Part shown: positions 5,006-8,039 of the stretch, one piece after another
Layout of the letters: the number at the start of each line of letters is the position of its first letter
How positions within the stretch are numbered: position 1 is the stretch's first letter
From: 1-14-0-10-45-29 sp964532715
GTDB lineage: Archaea; Micrarchaeota; Micrarchaeia; Anstonellales; Anstonellaceae
DNA length: 8,039 bases
Assembly (NCBI GenBank): GCA_964532715.1
Contig: CAZHIX010000044.1
Coordinates: 1 to 8,039, forward strand
Direction: 5' to 3'
Notes under the pieces: generated by a model
The model's database searches: none
What the model saw: only the letters and a program-made list of their open reading frames with translations
What the model was told of the DNA's origin: nothing
Translations under genes and position numbers: made by a program

Positions 5006-5404
5006 GTGAGTCCATTACATAAGCCTTTATTTGTTAGCATTCTTAGAATGAACGGTGGTCATGTGTCATCAATTAGAAAAACGGTTTTGCTTGCGGGCAA
5101 AGAGCATTATATTAATGTTGAATCGTCTTTGGACTTGGAAGGAGTTGATATAACGGGTTCTGACCCAGACTCTGGAAAAGTGATACATATATCGTTGTCT
5201 GCACTTATGAAAGAACCCAAAGAACAAATAAAACATGAACATTTGTTTTCACAGGACATAGATGAACCTATGAAATCACTTGATATGTTCTCTATTGATG
5301 AGAGTGATTCACCGATAAATCCACAAGAACAGATACCAACAGTACAGGCAAAAAAACAAGATGAGAAAAGTGATAGTAACTTGATAAATGATTTATTTGA
5401 ATAG
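5006..5404 (+). CDS. Unrecognised 132-residue protein: small domain plus acidic tail
   Basis: The frame from GTG 5006 to TAG 5402-5404 is probably coding; an in-frame ATG at 5048 (residue 15) is an alternative start. TATAAT at 4992-4997 would suit the later start through a leader of about 27 bases. Neither start has an SD. Residues about 8-70 look folded and beta-rich (PLFVSILRMNGGHVSSIRK, VLLAGKEHYINVESSLDLEG, KVIHISLSALM). From about 75 on the protein is polar and acidic, probably disordered, and ends in the hydrophobic-acidic motif NLINDLFE, which could be a docking peptide. I do not recognise the family. It follows the preceding unknown gene by 70 bases on the same strand and overlaps the HAD gene tail to tail by 12 bases. 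Confidence 0.6.
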   Translation: MSPLHKPLFVSILRMNGGHVSSIRKTVLLAGKEHYINVESSLDLEGVDITGSDPDSGKVIHISLSALMKEPKEQIKHEHLFSQDIDEPMKSLDMFSIDESDSPINPQEQIPTVQAKKQDEKSDSNLINDLFE

Positions 5405-6229
5405 TGAATTTAGACTAAGATATTTTGGCAAATCTCTGACGCTATTGAGCACCGCATCCGGTTTTATTTTTGATTTTTTCAGATGTTCTTTTTTTGTCAC
5501 ACCACTTAACACAAGAATTGAATGCATTTTCATTTTTTTTGCAAGTGCAATATCTGAATCAAGTCTATCGCCCACTAAAACGCAGTTTTTTGCAGATTTT
5601 GAACCTAAAAGAAGTTTTAACATGTACGTGTTTGGTTTCCCTACAATAAAATCATAAGATTTGATTTTTGAGCTTGAATTTGGAGTACCTGCAAAACAAA
5701 CAGATGCGACCATTGAACCTGCTCCGGGCTTGATTCCATTATGTGATGGATATTGAGAATCATCATTTGTTACTATAAAATTTTTATTTGCAAGAATATG
5801 CTTTTGAGCGATTTCAATCTTTTTGTAGCTGAATTTTCTATCAAGACCAACAATCAAAAAATCTGCAAGATTTTTTTCACATTCTTTTTCACTCAAGACA
5901 CGAATGTTTGCAATCTCAAGCTCCTTTTTTAGACCGGTTTCGCCAATTACATATGCAGTTGCAGGTGTGTTTTTATTTTGATATTTTGAGACGTATTGAG
6001 CAGTTGCATATGAGGAGCACATTACCTGAGATTTGCTTGCATATATTTTGAACTTACGAAGTTTATTTATTACACAATCCCTACTAAGAGTGGAGTTATT
6101 TGTTATGAATGAGACATCTAGACCGCACGCGATTAGATTTGAGATTGCGATATGAGCAGAATCTATGCGTTTTTTTCCAAGATAAAGCACTCCGTCCATA
6201 TCAAATATTATTTGAGAAATGTTTTTCAT
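5393..6229 (-). CDS. HAD-superfamily phosphatase, class IIA (NagD / phosphoglycolate phosphatase-like)
   Basis: A 278-residue protein with the start set at ATG 6229-6227, because the core begins at once with SQIIFDMDGVLYLG. The frame continues upstream, but those residues are not family-like and would run through the promoter. Motif I is DMDGVL with nucleophile D10 and acid/base D12; motif II is FITNNST (T43); the motif III lysine is in VGKPNTYML (K198); motif IV is VGDRLDSDI (D221, D224, D226, Mg2+ binding). Between motifs II and III a C2-type cap contains IVGLDRKFSYKKIE and FIVTNDD. The family dephosphorylates small molecules such as 2-phosphoglycolate, p-nitrophenyl phosphate or sugar phosphates; the true substrate cannot be read here. 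The length fits the family. The gene is divergent from the MarC gene around a shared TATA-like box and has no SD, so it is probably translated from a leaderless RNA. Confidence 0.9.
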   Translation of the reverse strand: MKNISQIIFDMDGVLYLGKKRIDSAHIAISNLIACGLDVSFITNNSTLSRDCVINKLRKFKIYASKSQVMCSSYATAQYVSKYQNKNTPATAYVIGETGLKKELEIANIRVLSEKECEKNLADFLIVGLDRKFSYKKIEIAQKHILANKNFIVTNDDSQYPSHNGIKPGAGSMVASVCFAGTPNSSSKIKSYDFIVGKPNTYMLKLLLGSKSAKNCVLVGDRLDSDIALAKKMKMHSILVLSGVTKKEHLKKSKIKPDAVLNSVRDLPKYLSLNSLFK

Positions 6230-6252
6230 CAAACGCTTGAAACAAGTAATAG

Positions 6253-6259
6253 TTTTAAA
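6253..6259. promoter_or_regulatory. Symmetric TATA-like box shared by the divergent HAD and MarC genes
   Basis: TTTTAAA reads TTTAAAA on the other strand. Its centre lies about 26 bases before the MarC ATG (6282) and about 27 before the HAD ATG (6229). Neither gene has an SD, and this is the distance expected for leaderless archaeal transcripts. The 8-bp palindrome CATGCATG follows at 6261-6268, between the box and MarC, and may be a regulator site. No second TATA candidate is evident in the 52-base gap. Confidence 0.6.
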
Positions 6260-6281
6260 CCATGCATGTGTTTGAGCCACT

Positions 6282-6905
6282 ATGGAGATTGCAGGGTTTT
6301 GGGAGTATTTTCTTACGATGTTCATACCTATTTTCGTGATAATTAATCCAGTTTCTACTATTGGAGTTTTTTTATCGCTGACTAAAGGAATGCTTAGAGA
6401 TGAGAGACATAAAATAGCATTTAGATCTTCATTGATAGCTTTTTGTTTCTTATTCTTTTTTGCGCTGACTGGTTTTTGGGTTTTTCAAATTTATTCCATA
6501 ACTGTTGATTCGTTTAGAATTGCAGGAGGAATTGCATTAATGGCAATTGGACTAAATATGTTGTTTCCACCTAAAACCCAAGAAGAACATAATTTAGATA
6601 TAGCGTCTCAAGTATACATAGTTCCACTTGCTATACCAATGACGGCTGGACCGGGAGCTATTACAACTACAATATTGTTATCTGGAAATATCCCAGATTT
6701 ATGGCACCAATTCATATTCTGGGGTGCGATTTTTAGTGCGTGCACGATAAATTATATTATATTGAGATTTTCAGAAAATATAGATAAATATTTAGGTAAA
6801 GAAGGATTGAGTGCGCTTTTGAAGATTATGGGATTACTTATATGTTCAATTGCAGTACAATTCGTGATAGTTGGATTAAAAGCAGTATTTCCAATATTAG
6901 CATAG
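6282..6905 (+). CDS. MarC-family (UPF0056) integral membrane protein
   Basis: A 207-residue protein with about six hydrophobic segments, the usual MarC topology and length. Family features are the first segment with IIINP-like FVIINPVSTIGVFLSLTKGM (about 17-36), the segment SFRIAGGIALMAIGLNML with its Gly-rich face, and the signature PLAIPMTAGPGAITTTI (about 115-131). The C-terminal helix LLKIMGLLICSIAVQFVIVG is also typical. MarC was first named for multiple antibiotic resistance in E. coli, but that role was not upheld, and the transported substrate, if any, is unknown. The start at ATG 6282 is supported by alignment of the first helix and by the TATA-like box 26 bases upstream; no SD is present. 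It is divergent from the HAD gene and convergent with the DP2 gene, with a 34-base gap that shows no good T tract. Confidence 0.92.
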   Translation: MEIAGFWEYFLTMFIPIFVIINPVSTIGVFLSLTKGMLRDERHKIAFRSSLIAFCFLFFFALTGFWVFQIYSITVDSFRIAGGIALMAIGLNMLFPPKTQEEHNLDIASQVYIVPLAIPMTAGPGAITTTILLSGNIPDLWHQFIFWGAIFSACTINYIILRFSENIDKYLGKEGLSALLKIMGLLICSIAVQFVIVGLKAVFPILA

Positions 6906-6939
6906 TGTATATAGTAAAAACTGCTTAACAAATAAGATG

Positions 6940-8039
6940 TCACATGAAATCTGCCAAGTCGCTTTGCTTTGAGCGTTCATCACAAAATATTGAATCTATA
7001 TCTTTTTGTATTAAATCAAGGCGTTGTTGCATGTATGGGGGTAAATTATAGCGGGTTGCTAACTCGCGGGAGGATTTAAGATATTTTTCAATTCCCCCCT
7101 TGTAAATAGTCAAAAGTAATCTCCCACCACAACGATTACACTTACCTATTAGAGGAACACGCCTATATTTAGCATTACAATCAGTACAACGAAACATTTG
7201 CCGAGAAAAAGAGCGTAAATTCCCATACATATCAGGTAGAAAATGTGCAAGTAGAACTCGTTTTGCGACCTCTGATGGTTCAACAGAACATAACTTATCC
7301 TCAAGCTTAAATTGTGCTTCAACTTTTTTTGACATCTTTTTGTCAAGTGAAATATAAGCAGACATTTTTGGACCATCTTCTATTGAAGAACAAGGATGAG
7401 TGTATTTTAGATCCGAGTATGCGAGTGGAGATTTTAGAAGACTACTTACTGTAGGTATTTTTACTTCTGATGGTGAAAGAAACTTTTGAGTTGCGTCATA
7501 AAATGAAAGAGGATATTTACTTAAAATTTCCATGCAATGTGCTTCATCATCTATTTCAGTTGGATCAAGCCGAGTGGTAAGCACCAATGGTGCATCCATT
7601 GTTCCACCTCTTGATGCGGGTAAAAATTCTTTTGAAAAGTTCAAAAGTCCATCCATTAGTAGCATTAAACAATCTTCATCTCCATCGCAATTTCTTCTTT
7701 TTGCACAATGAAAAAACGGGTGGGCGAAACCAACATGCGCATTTGTAAAACCTATAATTCTTGAAAGAACACCGGCTGATGTGTGAGGTGAAAGCCCGAT
7801 GGTTAGTTGACCAACTAAATCCTGAGTTTTTTTCATAAGATAAAATGGACGCATCTGATATATTTCCACAAACATTTCGTCTATGTATTTTGAAACTTCA
7901 AGAAAATAAGTTGCACCGTCAAATGGAAGAATAACATCTTGAGGTTTTATTGCAAGCATTTGTTCATCACTATTTAGAGCTTTACCATAAATATCATGAG
8001 TATACCCAAGAGATTTCAATTTTTGCCATGACACATAAA
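6940..8039 (-). CDS. polC: DNA polymerase D (polymerase II) large catalytic subunit DP2, C-terminal part
   Basis: The frame is open through the right edge, so the 5' part (about two thirds of a protein usually of 1,100-1,200 residues) is missing; GTG at 8034 is only an internal valine. The fragment shows LGYTHDIYG, VILPFDGATYF, LTIGLSPHTSAGVLSRIIGF and AHPFFHCAKRRNCDGDED. In the last, the NxDGD aspartates are the catalytic residues of the double-psi-barrel polymerase core. MDAPLVLTTRLDP follows, then a C-terminal zinc ribbon CTDC...CNRCGG. The last residues, QSDLADFM, fit a PCNA-binding (PIP) motif. DP2 pairs with the exonuclease subunit DP1 to form the archaeal replicative polymerase. No intein is present in this part. 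The subunit is unknown outside Archaea, so it fixes the domain of the organism. It ends convergent with the MarC gene. Confidence 0.97.
   Translation of the reverse strand, partial: YVSWQKLKSLGYTHDIYGKALNSDEQMLAIKPQDVILPFDGATYFLEVSKYIDEMFVEIYQMRPFYLMKKTQDLVGQLTIGLSPHTSAGVLSRIIGFTNAHVGFAHPFFHCAKRRNCDGDEDCLMLLMDGLLNFSKEFLPASRGGTMDAPLVLTTRLDPTEIDDEAHCMEILSKYPLSFYDATQKFLSPSEVKIPTVSSLLKSPLAYSDLKYTHPCSSIEDGPKMSAYISLDKKMSKKVEAQFKLEDKLCSVEPSEVAKRVLLAHFLPDMYGNLRSFSRQMFRCTDCNAKYRRVPLIGKCNRCGGRLLLTIYKGGIEKYLKSSRELATRYNLPPYMQQRLDLIQKDIDSIFCDERSKQSDLADFM
6943..6966 (-). other. PIP-like PCNA-binding motif QSDLADFM at the DP2 C-terminus
   Basis: The last eight codons before the stop encode Q-S-D-L-A-D-F-M, fitting Q-x-x-hydrophobic-x-x-aromatic, with Met in place of the usual second aromatic. 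C-terminal PIP motifs are known in DP2 of Pyrococcus, where they couple the polymerase to the sliding clamp. Confidence 0.6.

Noticed and set aside
4762..5040. Minus-strand open frame of 92 codons with many Phe, Cys and Ile
   Set aside because: It is antisense to the end of the 182-residue gene and the spacer. The hydrophobic look comes from the complement of Lys-rich codons; there is no SD and no family-like motif.
6230..6325. N-terminal extension of 32 residues on the HAD phosphatase
   Set aside because: It would cross the TATA-like box and the MarC start, has no family similarity, and the core motif begins right after the ATG at 6229.
7149..8034. GTG at 8034 as the start of a short, split DP2 gene
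   Set aside because: The frame continues without a stop to the window edge and the residues before LGYTHD are simply interior DP2 sequence. A split gene is not needed to explain the data.
1..8039. Mobile element, CRISPR array or prophage
   Set aside because: No transposase, integrase, regularly spaced repeats, terminal repeats or target duplications were seen. The repeats present are short and local.

Overview
This A+T-rich window is archaeal. The decisive marker is the C-terminal part of the large subunit (DP2) of the archaea-specific DNA polymerase D, entering from the right edge. Further support comes from TATA-like boxes, Shine-Dalgarno (SD) sites matching the archaeal anti-SD (AGGTGG, GGTGA, GGGAG), SD-less starts with a TATA box about 26 bases upstream, and oligo-T tracts instead of classical hairpin terminators. 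The exact lineage cannot be fixed from the sequence alone. A thaumarchaeal or DPANN-like mesophile is my guess, not a result.

Layout, left to right. (1) 1-749: the end of a glycogen-debranching-type glucosidase, overlapping by ATGA a membrane-anchored thioredoxin-fold protein. (2) 750-1009: no full gene, but a short basic ORF at the thioredoxin 3' end and a 13-bp inverted repeat. (3) 1010-1795: a TIM-barrel protein related to indole-3-glycerol-phosphate synthase (TrpC) that appears to have lost most catalytic residues. An A AAA AAC heptamer near its end leads in the -1 frame into a tail resembling the short ORF after the thioredoxin gene. (4) 1902-2178, minus strand: two tandem genes for paralogous 37-residue, extremely acidic proteins, with SD sites and a TATA-like box. 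(5) 2325-4082: glmS, complete and apparently functional. (6) 4083-4386: a possible 30-codon ORF, then a T-tract-rich zone with inverted and direct repeats. (7) 4387-5404: two unrecognised genes. (8) 5393-6229, minus: a HAD phosphatase overlapping the second unknown gene tail to tail by 12 bases. (9) 6282-6905: a MarC-family membrane protein, divergent from the HAD gene around one central TTTAAA box. (10) 6940-8039, minus: the DP2 fragment, with catalytic motif, zinc ribbon and a C-terminal PIP-like motif.

The genes do not form one pathway. Carbohydrate functions (debranching enzyme, GlmS, HAD phosphatase) are mixed with replication and unknown small proteins. The least explained signals are the inactive-looking TrpC relative with its possible frameshift tail, the twin acidic microproteins, the symmetric divergent promoter, and the repeat-rich spacer after glmS. 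I found no tRNA, rRNA, CRISPR array, transposase or integrase.
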